The notes: generated from the letters alone by a model not told the origin. DNA of 64,000 nucleotides from Palsa-506 sp963755815 (GCA_963755815.1 CAVWLF010000003.1:1-64000), one strand, 5' to 3'; numbered from the stretch's first letter, positions 52,813-62,120 are shown. Numbers and translations: made by a program.

Positions 52813-54281
52813 CCGCCGTCACGGTCGCTGCCGCCGACCTCGGCGCATCCGGCGGGCGGGTCGTGGTCGGGCGGCTGGACGGCGGCCGGCTGCAGGTCAC
52901 CGAGGCGGGCCGGTTCCCGAACGTGCCCGTTTTCGCGGGCGGGACCCTGCACTGGGACGTTCTGCGCCTGTACCGCGGCATCCTCGACGGCCTGCGCGCG
53001 GCGGGCCGCGCCGGGCCGCTGGACAGCGTGGGCATCGACTCCTGGGGGGTTGACTACGGACTGCTCGACCACTCCGGGGCACTGCTGGGCAATCCGGTGC
53101 ACTACCGCGATGCGCGGACGACGGGGGTGCTGGCGACCGTCCTGGCCCGGATCCCGGCCCAGCAGCTGTACTCCGTCACCGGCATCCAGCAGCTGCCGTT
53201 CAACACGATCTGCCAGCTAGCCGCGGCGGCCGGCACGCCCCAGCTCAGCGCAGCCGGCACCATGCTGCTCATCCCCGACCTGCTCGGCTACTGGCTGACC
53301 GGGGAGACCGGCGCCGAGGTCACGAACGCATCGACCACGCAGCTGTACGACGTCACCGCCCGGACCTGGTCCGCCCGGCTGATCCGGCAGGCCGGAATCC
53401 CGCCGGGCATCTTCCCCGCGCTGTGCCAGCCCGGCGAGCTCATCGGGCTCCTGCAGCCCGGCGCGGCGGCCGGCGCGGGCCTGGGCCCCGGGCTCCCCGT
53501 CGTAGCCGTCGGCTCGCACGACACCGCGTCCGCCGTGGTCGCCGTGCCCGCCAGCGGCCGCAGCTTCGCCTACATCTCCTCCGGGACGTGGTCGCTGGTG
53601 GGCATGGAGCTGGATCAGCCGGTGCTCACCGAGGCCAGCCGCCGGGCGAATTTCAGCAACGAGACGGGGGTCGACGGGACGATCAGGTACCTGCGGAACG
53701 TGATGGGCCTGTGGCTGCTGCAGGAATGCGTGCGTACCTGGTCCGGGGCCGGCCTGGCCCGGCTGGAGCCGCTGCTGGCCGCGGCGGCCAGGGCGGAGCC
53801 GCTGCGCTGCGTCATCGATCCGGGCGACCCCGCGTTCCTGGCCCCCGGTGACATGCCCGCCCGGATCACCGCGGCCTGCGTGCGGGCCGGCCAGCCTGCG
53901 CCGTCCGGCCGCGGCGGGATGGTCCGCTGCATCCTCGACAGCCTGGCGCTCGCCTACCGTCAGGCGATCGCCGAGGTGCAGGAGCTGACCGGCAGGCATG
54001 CCGACACGGTGCACATCGTTGGCGGCGGCACCAGGAACGAGCTGCTCTGCCAGCTCACCGCCGATGCCTGCGGCCTGCCCGTGGTGGCCGGGCCGGCCGA
54101 GGCATCGGCCATCGGTAATGTTCTGGTCCAGGCCCGCCGGCTCGGTGCCGCGCCGGGCGACCTGGCCGGGCTGCGCGGGCTGCTGCGGGCCGGGCAGCCG
54201 CTGCGCCTGCATGAGCCGGCCGGCGACAGCCGGGCCTGGCGCGCGGCCGCCGCGCGGGCCGGCTGGCGCGGCGCCATTTGA
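52809..54281 (+). CDS. rhaB: rhamnulokinase
   Basis: A 490-residue FGGY-family sugar kinase: 'AADLGASGGRVVVGRLDGG' (N-terminal phosphate loop), 'VGIDSWGVDYGLLD' (catalytic Asp region), 'YISSGTWSLVGMEL' and 'HIVGGGTRNELLCQLTADAC' with 'PVVAGPAEASAIGNVLVQA'. It phosphorylates L-rhamnulose, giving the substrate for the fused aldolase. Start overlaps the upstream stop by 4 bp. The stop lies within the operator in front of the LacI gene. Confidence 0.93.
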   Translation: MTAVTVAAADLGASGGRVVVGRLDGGRLQVTEAGRFPNVPVFAGGTLHWDVLRLYRGILDGLRAAGRAGPLDSVGIDSWGVDYGLLDHSGALLGNPVHYRDARTTGVLATVLARIPAQQLYSVTGIQQLPFNTICQLAAAAGTPQLSAAGTMLLIPDLLGYWLTGETGAEVTNASTTQLYDVTARTWSARLIRQAGIPPGIFPALCQPGELIGLLQPGAAAGAGLGPGLPVVAVGSHDTASAVVAVPASGRSFAYISSGTWSLVGMELDQPVLTEASRRANFSNETGVDGTIRYLRNVMGLWLLQECVRTWSGAGLARLEPLLAAAARAEPLRCVIDPGDPAFLAPGDMPARITAACVRAGQPAPSGRGGMVRCILDSLALAYRQAIAEVQELTGRHADTVHIVGGGTRNELLCQLTADACGLPVVAGPAEASAIGNVLVQARRLGAAPGDLAGLRGLLRAGQPLRLHEPAGDSRAWRAAAARAGWRGAI

Positions 54282-54307
54282 CACGTTCCAAGAACGGACC
54301 GGACACT
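54278..54307 (+). promoter_or_regulatory. promoter and LacI-type operator before the regulator gene
   Basis: TTGACACGTTCCA (54278-54290) differs by one base from the word at 44144-44156. Its first six bases are also a perfect -35, with GACACT (54302-54307) 18 bp downstream as a weak -10. The site overlaps the kinase stop codon. It suggests the LacI protein represses its own gene as well as the transport genes. Confidence 0.6.
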
Positions 54308-54326
54308 GTCACTCGGGTCAGGGAGG

Positions 54327-55364
54327 ATGTCGGTGAACGCGCCGGTCAGCATCAGGGAAGTGGCGGCGCACGCGGGCGTCTCGGTGGGCACCGTGTCCAA
54401 CGTGCTGAACCGGCCCGACATCGTGGCCCGGTCGACCCGCGACCGGGTGCAAGAGGCGATCAAAGCACTCGGCTTCGTCCGGAACGAGTCGGCCCGGCAG
54501 CTGCGCGCGGGCCGCAGCCGGATCATCGGCCTGGTCGTGCTGGACGTGGCGAACCCGTTCTTCACCGATGTGGCCCGCGGCGTGGAAGATGAGGCGAGCA
54601 TGTCCGGGCTCGCCGTCATCCTGTGCAACAGCGATGACCAGCTGCTGAAAGAGACCCGGTACCTGGAACTGCTGGAGGAGCACCGGGTGCAGGGCATCCT
54701 GATCACTCCGGTGGCCGGCGCCGACGAGCGGCTCACGCTGCTGCAGCAGCGCGGCACGCCCGTGGTCCTGGTCGACAGCACATCCCCGTCCGGCGGCCAG
54801 TGCTCGGTGGCCGTCGATGACGTCCTCGGCGGCGATGTGGCGATGTCCCACCTGCTGGCGGCCGGGCACGAGCGGCTCGCCTACATCGGCGGGCCGCTCA
54901 GCATCCGGCAGGTCGCCGACCGCCGCGACGGCGCGCTGCGCGCCCTGGCCCGGGCCGGCCGCGGCCCGGCCCACCTGCGGATGATCGAGACCCGCGCGCT
55001 GAATGTGCAGGCCGGACAGCAGGCCGGGGCGGCGATCGCGGCACGGCCGGCCGGGCGCAGGCCGACCGGCGTCTTCTGCGCCAACGACCTGATCGCCCTC
55101 GGCCTGCTGCAGGAGATGACCCGGCACGCGATCCGGGTCCCCGAGGACATCGCCATCGTCGGCTACGACGATATCGACTTCGCGGCCGCCGCGGCCGTGC
55201 CGCTCTCGTCCGTCCGCCAGCCCCGCCAGCAGCTCGGCCGAACCGCCGCCCAGCTGCTGCTGGAAGAGACCCTCGGCACCGGCGCGCACACCCACCGGCA
55301 GGTGACGTTCGAGCCCGAGCTCGAAGTACGCCAGTCCAGCAGGGCCGGGCCCCGGGCCGGGTGA
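54327..55364 (+). CDS. LacI-family regulator of the rhamnose locus
   Basis: A 345-residue regulator. HTH 'VSIREVAAHAGVSVGTVSNV' at the N-terminus, hinge 'RQLRAGRSRIIGLVVLD', and a periplasmic-binding-like effector domain ('NPFFTDVARGVEDEASMSGL', 'GVFCANDLIALGLLQEMT', 'AIVGYDDIDFAAAAAVPLSS'). It is last in the rhamnose cluster and probably binds the near-identical words at 44144 and 54278. GGGAGG sits directly before the ATG at 54327, so a GTG at 54333 is also a likely start. Inducer: probably L-rhamnose or a pathway intermediate (inference). Confidence 0.9.
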   Translation: MSVNAPVSIREVAAHAGVSVGTVSNVLNRPDIVARSTRDRVQEAIKALGFVRNESARQLRAGRSRIIGLVVLDVANPFFTDVARGVEDEASMSGLAVILCNSDDQLLKETRYLELLEEHRVQGILITPVAGADERLTLLQQRGTPVVLVDSTSPSGGQCSVAVDDVLGGDVAMSHLLAAGHERLAYIGGPLSIRQVADRRDGALRALARAGRGPAHLRMIETRALNVQAGQQAGAAIAARPAGRRPTGVFCANDLIALGLLQEMTRHAIRVPEDIAIVGYDDIDFAAAAAVPLSSVRQPRQQLGRTAAQLLLEETLGTGAHTHRQVTFEPELEVRQSSRAGPRAG

Positions 55365-55464
55365 CGACGGCGGCGCCGCTGGCTCCCGCCGCCCGCCGCC
55401 CGGCGCCAGGATCCGGGCCGGCCACCCGCGGCGGGGCCGCTGTGGTGTCAGGGACAATGCGGGG

Positions 55465-56205
55465 ATGGGGTCTGTTGCGCCATCGGCGCCGGCGTTCCTG
55501 CCTGATCCGGCGCACGGCCGCGTGTTCGGCGTCTCGCGGGCGGTCCGGAGCACCGAGGTAACCCCGGGCGGCCGGCTCCGGCTCGACGCGCTGGCCCGCT
55601 ACCTGCAGGAGGCCGCGGAGGACGATCTGGCCGACGCCGGCTGGCAGGAGCCGTATGACTGGCTGGTGCGCCGGGTCGTCCTGGCCATCGGCGGCTACCC
55701 GGTGCACGGCGAGTCACTGCGGCTGCGGACCTTCTGCTCGGCGATAGGGCCGCGATGGGTGGAGCGCACGACCACCGTGAGCAGGTCCGGCTCGGACCTG
55801 ATGCAGGCCAGGACGGTGTGGGTGGCGGTCGCCCGGGCGGACGGGCGCCCGGCTCCGCTCGGGGCGGCGTTTCACCGCCTGTACGGAGCCGCCGCTGCCG
55901 GGCGCACGGTGTCGGCGCGGCTGTCACATCCCGGGCCGGACGAGCCGCAATCCAGCCGGGCCTGGCCGCTGCGGGCCAGCGACTTCGACACGGCGGGCCA
56001 TGTCAATAACGCCATCGCCTGGGCCGCCGTCGAGGACGTCCTGGCCGGACTCGACTGGCGGCCGGCCAGTGCCGAGCTGGAGTACCACCGTCCCATCCTG
56101 CCTGGCCACGACGTCCGCCTGGCCGCCAGCCACACGCCGGATCAGCTGTCCTGCTGGCTGCTGGGCGGCCCCCGCCAGCTGGCCTCCGCGCGGCTCGCCC
56201 GCTGA
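55465..56205 (+). CDS. acyl-ACP thioesterase-like (double hotdog) protein
   Basis: A 246-residue protein with two hotdog-like halves. The first has 'EVTPGGRLRLDALARYLQEA' and 'WVERTTTVSRSG'; the second has 'RASDFDTAGHVNNAIAWAAV' with the D-x-x-GHVNN motif of acyl-ACP thioesterases (FatA/FatB type). It likely releases fatty acids or related acyl groups from a carrier protein. It stands alone between the LacI gene and an opposite-strand gene. Confidence 0.82.
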   Translation: MGSVAPSAPAFLPDPAHGRVFGVSRAVRSTEVTPGGRLRLDALARYLQEAAEDDLADAGWQEPYDWLVRRVVLAIGGYPVHGESLRLRTFCSAIGPRWVERTTTVSRSGSDLMQARTVWVAVARADGRPAPLGAAFHRLYGAAAAGRTVSARLSHPGPDEPQSSRAWPLRASDFDTAGHVNNAIAWAAVEDVLAGLDWRPASAELEYHRPILPGHDVRLAASHTPDQLSCWLLGGPRQLASARLAR

Positions 56206-56285
56206 CCGGGTTGCGGGCCAGGACGGCGCAACGCAGCACAGCAATGCAGTACAGCAATAACGAGCCAGCCCCGCCGCTCGCCCCC

Positions 56286-57122
56286 TTAGCGCCCGCCGGA
56301 GCGGCGCCGCCGGCCCGAACGACGGCGCGCCCAGGCCAGCGGCGCAACGCCGAGCAGCCCGAGGACCAGCGCGCTGGCCGGGGCCGCGGCGGCGGCACGG
56401 GTCAGGGCCGCCTGCCCGAAGGTGGCCGGGATGGGCAGGATCCGCCACCTGCTGAGCGGCCACACGACCATGAATGCCCGCCCGACCACCGCGGTCTCCG
56501 GGATGGAGCCCCCGCCCGGATCGGAGCGGTGCAGCCGGGAATCCACGGACACCTGCCGGTGATCACCCATCACCCACAGGTGCCCGGGCGGCACGATGAC
56601 GCTGAACCGGCTGGGGCCGTACGGAATCGACGACGGCGCATTCCCCGGGTACAGGTAGGACGACTCGTGCAGCGCCACCCCGTTGACCGTGACCAGGCCC
56701 TGGGCATTGCAGCACACCACGTGATCTCCCGGCAGCCCGATCACCCGCTTGACGAAGTCGTCGTTGGGCAGGTCGACGCCAAACAGCCCGACAACCGTGT
56801 GCCAGAGGCGGACCAGCGGATCGGGCGAGGACGTGGTCGGCGGAAGCCACGAGCCGGACCCGTTGAACACCACGATGTCACCGCGGTGGATGTCGCGGAA
56901 ATGATAGACGAGCTTGTTGACCAGGATCCGGTCGCCGATATCGAGCGTCTCCTCCATCGACGACGACGGGATGAAGAACGCCTGGACCACGTATGTCTTG
57001 ACCAGCAGCGCCAGTACGAGCGCGAACGCGATCAGGACTGGCAGTTCCTTCCAGAACGATCTGCGCTTCCCCGGCCTGGCCCGGTCCGCGCCGCTGCCCG
57101 GCCCGGGATCATCATTCGTCAC
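56286..57122 (-). CDS. lepB: signal peptidase I
   Basis: A 278-residue type I signal peptidase. One N-terminal membrane helix (residues ~27-47) is followed by box B 'FFIPSSSMEETL' (Ser55) and box D 'DDFVKRVIGLPGD' with the catalytic Lys. Box E 'VMGDHRQVSVDSR' is also present, and a second hydrophobic stretch near the C-terminus precedes an Arg-rich tail. It cleaves signal peptides at the outer face of the membrane. GTG start. Confidence 0.93.
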   Translation of the reverse strand: MTNDDPGPGSGADRARPGKRRSFWKELPVLIAFALVLALLVKTYVVQAFFIPSSSMEETLDIGDRILVNKLVYHFRDIHRGDIVVFNGSGSWLPPTTSSPDPLVRLWHTVVGLFGVDLPNDDFVKRVIGLPGDHVVCCNAQGLVTVNGVALHESSYLYPGNAPSSIPYGPSRFSVIVPPGHLWVMGDHRQVSVDSRLHRSDPGGGSIPETAVVGRAFMVVWPLSRWRILPIPATFGQAALTRAAAAAPASALVLGLLGVAPLAWARRRSGRRRRSGGR

Positions 57123-57192
57123 GGGCTCTGAGCCTAGTGGCCGGCCGCGCCCGGCACGGCCAGTACTCCGCGCGAGCGCGGCGCGAGTGCGG

Positions 57193-58626
57193 TCAGTCCC
57201 GGCCCGGCTTGACGTAGCCGAAGAATGCGCGGCGCTTGATCAGCTCGGCGACGTTGGGCGGGACCATGCTTTCCCAGGTCTCGTCGCCCGCGGCGATCCG
57301 GCGCAGGACGTCGCGGCTGAAGATCGGCAGGCACTCGGGCCGGTAGTTGTCGAGGTGGACGAAGCTGCCACGTCCGGCGAGGTAGTCGTACAGCGGCTGC
57401 AGCTCCGGCTGGACCTTAATGTCGTTGACGGTCTTGAGTTCCTCGTCCGGCGACGGCTGGAGCGGATAGACGTAGAGTTTCAGCTCGTTCTTGAACAGCC
57501 GCCCGAAGCTTTCCAGGATGCCGCCCGGGAGCCGGGCGTGGTTCTCCTCGTTGAACAGGTCAATCAGGCTCGGCACGCCCATCACGATGCCGATCCGCTC
57601 GCTGGTGCGCTCGGCGATATAGGCGGCCAGCCGGTAGTAGTCGAAGTAATCGCTGATCAGTACCGTCATCCCGCACGCCGCGAGCAGCTCCGCGCGGGCC
57701 AGGAAGTCGCGCCGGTCCACGTCGGCGGCTCCGCCGGCCAGCAGGTTGCGCATCGTGATCTCGGTGAGCATCAGCACCGGCTTGCCCGCGACCGCCGGGT
57801 CCTGGGCGAACCTGGCCTTGGCCGTCTCGAGCATGTCGAGGTTCACCAGCGTCGGCGGCCGGAAGCTGCCCCGCTCGACCAGGATCGCCTTCTTCCGCAG
57901 CACCTCGCTGGGCTGCAGTACCTCGCGGTCGGGCCCGAACATGGCCACGCCGCTGAGCCCGAGCTGCACCAGCTTGAGCGCCATCAGCCGGTTGTCCACG
58001 CCGCGGAACTCGATGCCGCGGAACTCGATCATGTCGATCTCGACCCGGCCCGTGGTCAGGCGGTCAAGGAGGCTCTCGATCAGCCGGTCCGGCTCATGGT
58101 GGTGGAAGAACGCCCCGTACAGCAGGTTCACCCCGACGATCCCCAGCGCCTCCTGCTGGGCGAAGGCCTCGATGTCGAGCATCCGCACGTGCATGACGAT
58201 CTGGCTCGGCTCGTCGTGCGGCTGGGCCTGGAACTTCACGCCCATCCAGCCGTGGCACTCGTTGCTGCCCCGGTAGCTGCGCGCCACCACCGTGTCGGCA
58301 AACGCGAAGAAGCAGTTTTCGTCACCGCGCCCATCGTCCAGGCGCTCGACATTGAGCTGGAATTCCATGTCGAGCATGCCCTGCAGCCGCCCGGCGGACA
58401 CGTACCGGTCGGCCTTGCCGTACACCGCGTCGCTGACGACCATGTCGTAGGCGGAGATCGACTTGGCGACGGTGCCCGCGGCGCCGCCCACCCGGAAGAA
58501 CCAGCGCACGACCTCCTGGCCGGCCCCGATCTCGGCGATCGTCCCGTACCAGCGCGGATCAAGGTTGATGCGCAGGGCCTTCTGATGCGTGTCGGACTGA
58601 TGAGTGCCGACGATGAGCTCGGTCAT
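57193..58626 (-). CDS. large conserved protein of unknown function
   Basis: A 477-residue soluble protein. It has a regular alternation of helices and strands, 'TIAEIGAGQEVVRWFFRVGG' at the N-terminus, many conserved-looking Asp/Glu/Arg residues and no signal or membrane helix. From memory, proteins of this look carry uninformative or mistaken names in databases; I do not assign a function. The ATG at 58626 follows AGGGAG. A 15-bp tandem duplication makes the short repeat IEFRG-IEFRG near residue 202. It sits beside signal peptidase I without clear coupling. Confidence 0.75.
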   Translation of the reverse strand: MTELIVGTHQSDTHQKALRINLDPRWYGTIAEIGAGQEVVRWFFRVGGAAGTVAKSISAYDMVVSDAVYGKADRYVSAGRLQGMLDMEFQLNVERLDDGRGDENCFFAFADTVVARSYRGSNECHGWMGVKFQAQPHDEPSQIVMHVRMLDIEAFAQQEALGIVGVNLLYGAFFHHHEPDRLIESLLDRLTTGRVEIDMIEFRGIEFRGVDNRLMALKLVQLGLSGVAMFGPDREVLQPSEVLRKKAILVERGSFRPPTLVNLDMLETAKARFAQDPAVAGKPVLMLTEITMRNLLAGGAADVDRRDFLARAELLAACGMTVLISDYFDYYRLAAYIAERTSERIGIVMGVPSLIDLFNEENHARLPGGILESFGRLFKNELKLYVYPLQPSPDEELKTVNDIKVQPELQPLYDYLAGRGSFVHLDNYRPECLPIFSRDVLRRIAAGDETWESMVPPNVAELIKRRAFFGYVKPGRD

Positions 58627-59004
58627 CTGTCTCCCTGCCTGCTCACCCGGCCCGCTGCCGCCGCCTGCCGCCCGTCGAGGGCGGCGGTCCGGGGCCAGCG
58701 TCCCACGTCGGGATTGTACTTATTCCGCCGCGCCTGGCGCCAGCCTACGCCGGCCAGCCGATCCCGGCCCGCACGCTCGCCGGCCGCCCGGGGGCGAGCC
58801 GGCGGCGCAGGTCCGGCCGTCTCCGCCCGGGCGGGCAGGCCCGGGCGGGCCAGCCTGGCGAAGCGCTCGTCAAGCATCGCGAATGCATGCATCCGGGCTA
58901 TGAACAGCGGCCGAATTCTGGCCCGCCGACCGCGTCCGGATGTCGCGCCGGGTCAGCTTGAGGACCGCGACGGCCGGCCCGGGGTGCTGCGGCGCGAGAC
59001 CCGG

Positions 59005-59451
59005 TCAGCTGCTGGCGCGCTCGAGGACGAAGACCGGGATCCGGCGCTCGGTCTTCCGCTGGTACTCGGCGTACGGCGGGAATGCGGCGACCGCCCGTTC
59101 CCACCACTGCGCCCGCTCGTCCCCGGTGACCTCCCGGGCGATCATGTCCTGCTTGTCCGGGCCGTCCTGGAGTTCGACGTGCGGATCCGCGCGGAAGTTG
59201 TAGTACCAGCGCGGATGCACCGGGGCGCCGCCCTGTGACGCCACCGCGAGATAACGGCCATCGTGCTCGACCCGCATCAGCGGCGTCTTGCGCAGCTTGC
59301 CGCTACGCGCCCCGCGGCTGGTGATGATGACAACGGGAAGGCCGGTGTCGCGCAGTGTCGTGCCCTGCGTGCCGCCCGAGCTCTCGTACAGCTCGACCTG
59401 CTCGCGGACCCAGGCCTGCGGACTCGGCTCATATTCACCCTCGACAGACAT
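59005..59451 (-). CDS. F420-dependent nitroreductase-family (Ddn-like) protein
   Basis: A 148-residue Ddn/FGD-like split-beta-barrel protein: 'PVVIITSRGARSGKLRKTPL', 'YLAVASQGGAPVHPRWYYNF' and 'WWERAVAAFPPYAEYQRKTE'. Such proteins use reduced F420 for reduction of quinones or nitro-compounds. The same frame runs upstream to 59802, but that part is low-complexity and overlaps the macrodomain gene; the ATG at 59451 starts at the family N-terminus. Substrate unknown. Confidence 0.88.
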   Translation of the reverse strand: MSVEGEYEPSPQAWVREQVELYESSGGTQGTTLRDTGLPVVIITSRGARSGKLRKTPLMRVEHDGRYLAVASQGGAPVHPRWYYNFRADPHVELQDGPDKQDMIAREVTGDERAQWWERAVAAFPPYAEYQRKTERRIPVFVLERASS

Positions 59452-59582
59452 GTCGCCAGTCAACACCCCCGCCGGATGCCGCCGCATCCGGCCCCGCCGC
59501 TGAGCGGCGCGATGCGCCCGGCGCGCTGGCCGGCAGCCGCCCGGGCCGCGCCCGGTGAGCGGACCGCCGCCGGGCCGCCGGG

Positions 59583-60089
59583 CTAGCCCGCGCTGAGCGC
59601 GGCCGCCAGCAGGCCGCGCGTCGGCTCGTCGAAGGCGACCAGCCGGACCCGCTCGACCGCGGTCGGCGAGGACCGGATGGTGGCCACCGCGATCTGCGCG
59701 GCCAGCCGCGGCGGGAACCCGTAGACGCCGGTGGCGATGGCCGGGAAGGCGACGCTGCGGGCCCGCAGCCCATCGGCGACCTCCAGGCTGCGCCGGTAGC
59801 ACGAGGCCAGGACATCCGCCTCGCCGCGGCCGCCGCCCGCCCAGACCGGCCCGACCGTATGGATGATGTGCCTGACCGGCGGATCGAGATCAAAGGCCGG
59901 GGTCGCCTTGGCGTCGCCCGGCAGGCACGGCGCGATCGCGGCGCCCGCCTCGGCCAGGCGCGGCCCGGCCGCCCGGTGAATCGCCCCGTCTACGCCGCCG
60001 CCGCCCAGCAGGGATTCGTTCGCGGCGTTGACGATGGCGTCGGTGTCCTCGGCGGTGATGTCACCGGATACGACCTCGATCGCGACCAT
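59583..60089 (-). CDS. macrodomain protein, likely O-acetyl-ADP-ribose deacetylase
   Basis: A 168-residue macrodomain: 'VVSGDITAEDTDAIVNAANE', 'GGGGVDGAIHRAAG', 'PVRHIIHTVGPVWAGG' and 'AFPAIATGVYGFPPRLAA'. These match MacroD-type (YmdB-like) hydrolases that remove ADP-ribose or deacetylate O-acetyl-ADP-ribose. Substrate not proven. It ends about 130 bp from the Ddn-like gene. Confidence 0.9.
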   Translation of the reverse strand: MVAIEVVSGDITAEDTDAIVNAANESLLGGGGVDGAIHRAAGPRLAEAGAAIAPCLPGDAKATPAFDLDPPVRHIIHTVGPVWAGGGRGEADVLASCYRRSLEVADGLRARSVAFPAIATGVYGFPPRLAAQIAVATIRSSPTAVERVRLVAFDEPTRGLLAAALSAG

Positions 60090-60196
60090 GGACCGATGAT
60101 GCCACCACCGCGGCCGGCGGACCGGCCCGGAGGTGATCAGTCACCGGGCCGTCATGGCCCGGAATCCTGGTCAGCCCCGGGCGGCGCGGCCGCGGC

Positions 60197-60748
60197 TTAG
60201 CCGCCGGCCGTGGCCGGCGGCCCGCCATCGGCCCCGGACAGGTCCCGCACGGGCGTTGATAGCAGGCTCTCGTAGCCGGTCCGGTACTCGTCCCACAGCT
60301 ACTGGCGGGTCGTGACCAGGCCGGCCTGGGCTGACTCCAGCCGCTGCCGGAGCCTGGCCACCTCGGTGGCCGCCAGGTCGTAATTTCTGGCCTGATCCGC
60401 GCACCGCCGGAAGCGGGGCGCATAGGCATCCCGGCACTCGCCGAAGTCCGGCCAGCCCGGCGGTCCCACGGACAGCAGGTCAGTGCGCAGGCGAACGGCC
60501 GCACGGGCCGCCCGGGCGGCCGCCCACGCGCTGCTGCGGGGGCCCGCCGAGGTCGTGATCATCTCCGCTCCGGCGCTGCCCAGGCCGTCAAAGACACCGC
60601 ACAGCCCGGTACCCGCGTCTTCGCCCTGGCCCGGCCGGTACTCAAAGCTGACCCTGAGGCTGGGGCACGACTCGGCCGCCGGCGGCGGCCCGGCGATGGC
60701 CCCGGGCGGCTTCGTCCCGCGTTCCGGCCTATGCCTGATCAGGCTCAT
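60197..60748 (-). pseudogene. hypothetical protein with an in-frame TAG (60299-60301)
   Basis: An open frame from ATG 60748 stops at TAG 60299-60301 after 149 codons, then continues in the same frame with the plausible 'LWDEYRTGYESLLSTPVRDL' and ends at 60197. The codon before the stop is CAG, and a CAG->TAG change would explain it. The protein is helical in its second half ('NYDLAATEVARLRQRLESAQ'). No family is recognised. If the TAG is real, a ~149-residue protein is made. Confidence 0.45.
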
Positions 60749-61106
60749 ACGCCTTCATCCTCCTATCGCCGGCCGCGCTGGCGCCGGCGAGAATAGACCC
60801 GGAAATCATCAGGACAGCAGAATTACCGGCACGCATTCCCGGCGCGCGAATTGTGACCTTGCCCCCGTTGATCTGAGTGTACGCATAGCCGGCGAATTCG
60901 CGGAGTTTGCGGCTCGCTGATTAAATCCCGGTGAAAGCCCGGTACCCGGGGAGCGCAAATCGCCCGGTTATAGCGCCGATAGAAGTAATTACGGCTTAAC
61001 GGTGATAGGCCTGATTCGCGTTAGATAGCACGATTGCTGCCGGGTGGCGCTCGGCTGGCCCGGGCGATACTCGCGATGCGCCATCGGGCCAGAGCTCCCG
61101 CTCCGG
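60749..61106. other. AT-richer intergenic region
   Basis: About 360 bp with lower GC than the neighbours and no long open frame. It carries A/T-rich words (TTAAAT, TTATAG, GATTAAATC, AAGTAATTA), consistent with the promoter for the leftward gene at 60748, but no paired -35/-10 is convincing. No gene or known RNA is recognised. Confidence 0.4.
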
Positions 61107-61358
61107 TCAAACGTTGCGCAGGGAAATCTCGTCCGACTCGGCGATGCTGTCGGCATTGATGGCGCGCAGCCCTTCGCCGAGCCGTTCGCGGGCCTGCCGC
61201 AGCAGCTTGAGCGAGTTGGTGGAGGTGCTCTGCGCGGCGGCGCGCACCGGATCAGCCCCGTGCTCCTCGATCAGGTGCGACTGCAAGGCGGCCGCGACTT
61301 CGTCCACCGCCTTGAGCGCCTGGTAAATGGCCCGTTCCCGGGTGACGTCACTAGTCAT
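61107..61358 (-). CDS. small helical hypothetical protein
   Basis: An 83-residue protein starting at the ATG at 61358. It is rich in Ala, Leu, Glu and Arg ('IYQALKAVDEVAAALQSHLI', 'SLKLLRQARERLGEGLRAIN'), predicted to be mostly alpha-helical, with no cysteines or membrane segment. Family not recognised. It is divergent from the gene at 61465, about 106 bp apart. Confidence 0.6.
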   Translation of the reverse strand: MTSDVTRERAIYQALKAVDEVAAALQSHLIEEHGADPVRAAAQSTSTNSLKLLRQARERLGEGLRAINADSIAESDEISLRNV

Positions 61359-61464
61359 GCCACCGAGTATCCCGCGCGCCGGGCGGCATCGCCGGCATCG
61401 GCGTCCGCTAGCCTGCGGTGCACCGCTGGGAAGCATGCCCGGCGTCAACGGACGGGAGGCCGCG

Positions 61465-61767
61465 GTGCCGGAGAGACGGGTAGCAATGAGCGACGGGGTG
61501 GCCGAGCGCGTGGTGCGCCGCGCCATCGCCGCTTTGGCCAACTCCTATGGTGCCGCTCCGGCCCGGGCCACGGCGGCCAAGGAGCTACTGGTCCACGCGC
61601 TGGAGGGCGAGTCCGAGGAAGCCGATGCGGTCGATGGCTACGCCGCGGCGGCCGCGCTCGCGGCGCTCGCCCACGGGATCGAGGCCGAGGCGGGCCGGGG
61701 GCTCGACTGGCTCTCCGTCGCGGCCCTGCAGGAGTGGGACTTCCACCATCCGGAATCCCCGATCTGA
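61465..61767 (+). CDS. small helical hypothetical protein
   Basis: A 100-residue protein. GGGAGG (61454-61459) fits the GTG at 61465; the internal ATG at 61486 is an alternative. It is alanine-rich and helical, ending with a Trp/Asp/His-containing tail ('LQEWDFHHPESPI'). Family not recognised. The reading frame upstream to 61327 is probably not translated. Confidence 0.55.
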   Translation: MPERRVAMSDGVAERVVRRAIAALANSYGAAPARATAAKELLVHALEGESEEADAVDGYAAAAALAALAHGIEAEAGRGLDWLSVAALQEWDFHHPESPI

Positions 61768-61800
61768 GCCGGCCCGCGGGTATCGCGGCGCGGCCGCCGG

Positions 61801-62094
61801 TCAGCTGCCGAGATAACGCTCCAGGGCCTCGACCTTGGACTCCAGCGCTCCGGTTACCCCCGGGCGGATATCGGCCTTGAGCGTCAGGCTGACTCGCGGG
61901 GCCTTCGCCGCGACGGCCTCGACGGCGCTTTTCAGCACGGCCATGACCTCATCCCAGTCACCTTCCACCGTGGTGAACATGGCGTCGGTCTGGTTCGGCA
62001 GGCCGCTGTCGCGCACCACCCGGACCGCGTCCGCGACGTACTCGGCGACGGCCTCGCCCACGCCCAGCGGCGTCACCGAGAAGGCGACCAGCAT
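61801..62094 (-). CDS. thiamine-binding (MTH1187/YkoF-like, DUF77) protein
   Basis: A 97-residue protein of the small MTH1187 type: 'VAFSVTPLGVGEAVAEYVAD', 'TDAMFTTVEGDWDEVMAVLK' and 'SLTLKADIRPG'. Known members bind thiamine or related small molecules and form tetramers. AGGAGA precedes the ATG. It is probably co-transcribed with the membrane protein gene that ends upstream. Confidence 0.85.
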   Translation of the reverse strand: MLVAFSVTPLGVGEAVAEYVADAVRVVRDSGLPNQTDAMFTTVEGDWDEVMAVLKSAVEAVAAKAPRVSLTLKADIRPGVTGALESKVEALERYLGS

Positions 62095-62120
62095 CGTGGT
62101 TCTCCTGCCTGGGTAGTGGG

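Noticed and set aside
59452..59802. N-terminal extension of the Ddn-like frame
   Set aside because: Arg/Pro-rich and overlaps the macrodomain gene out of frame.
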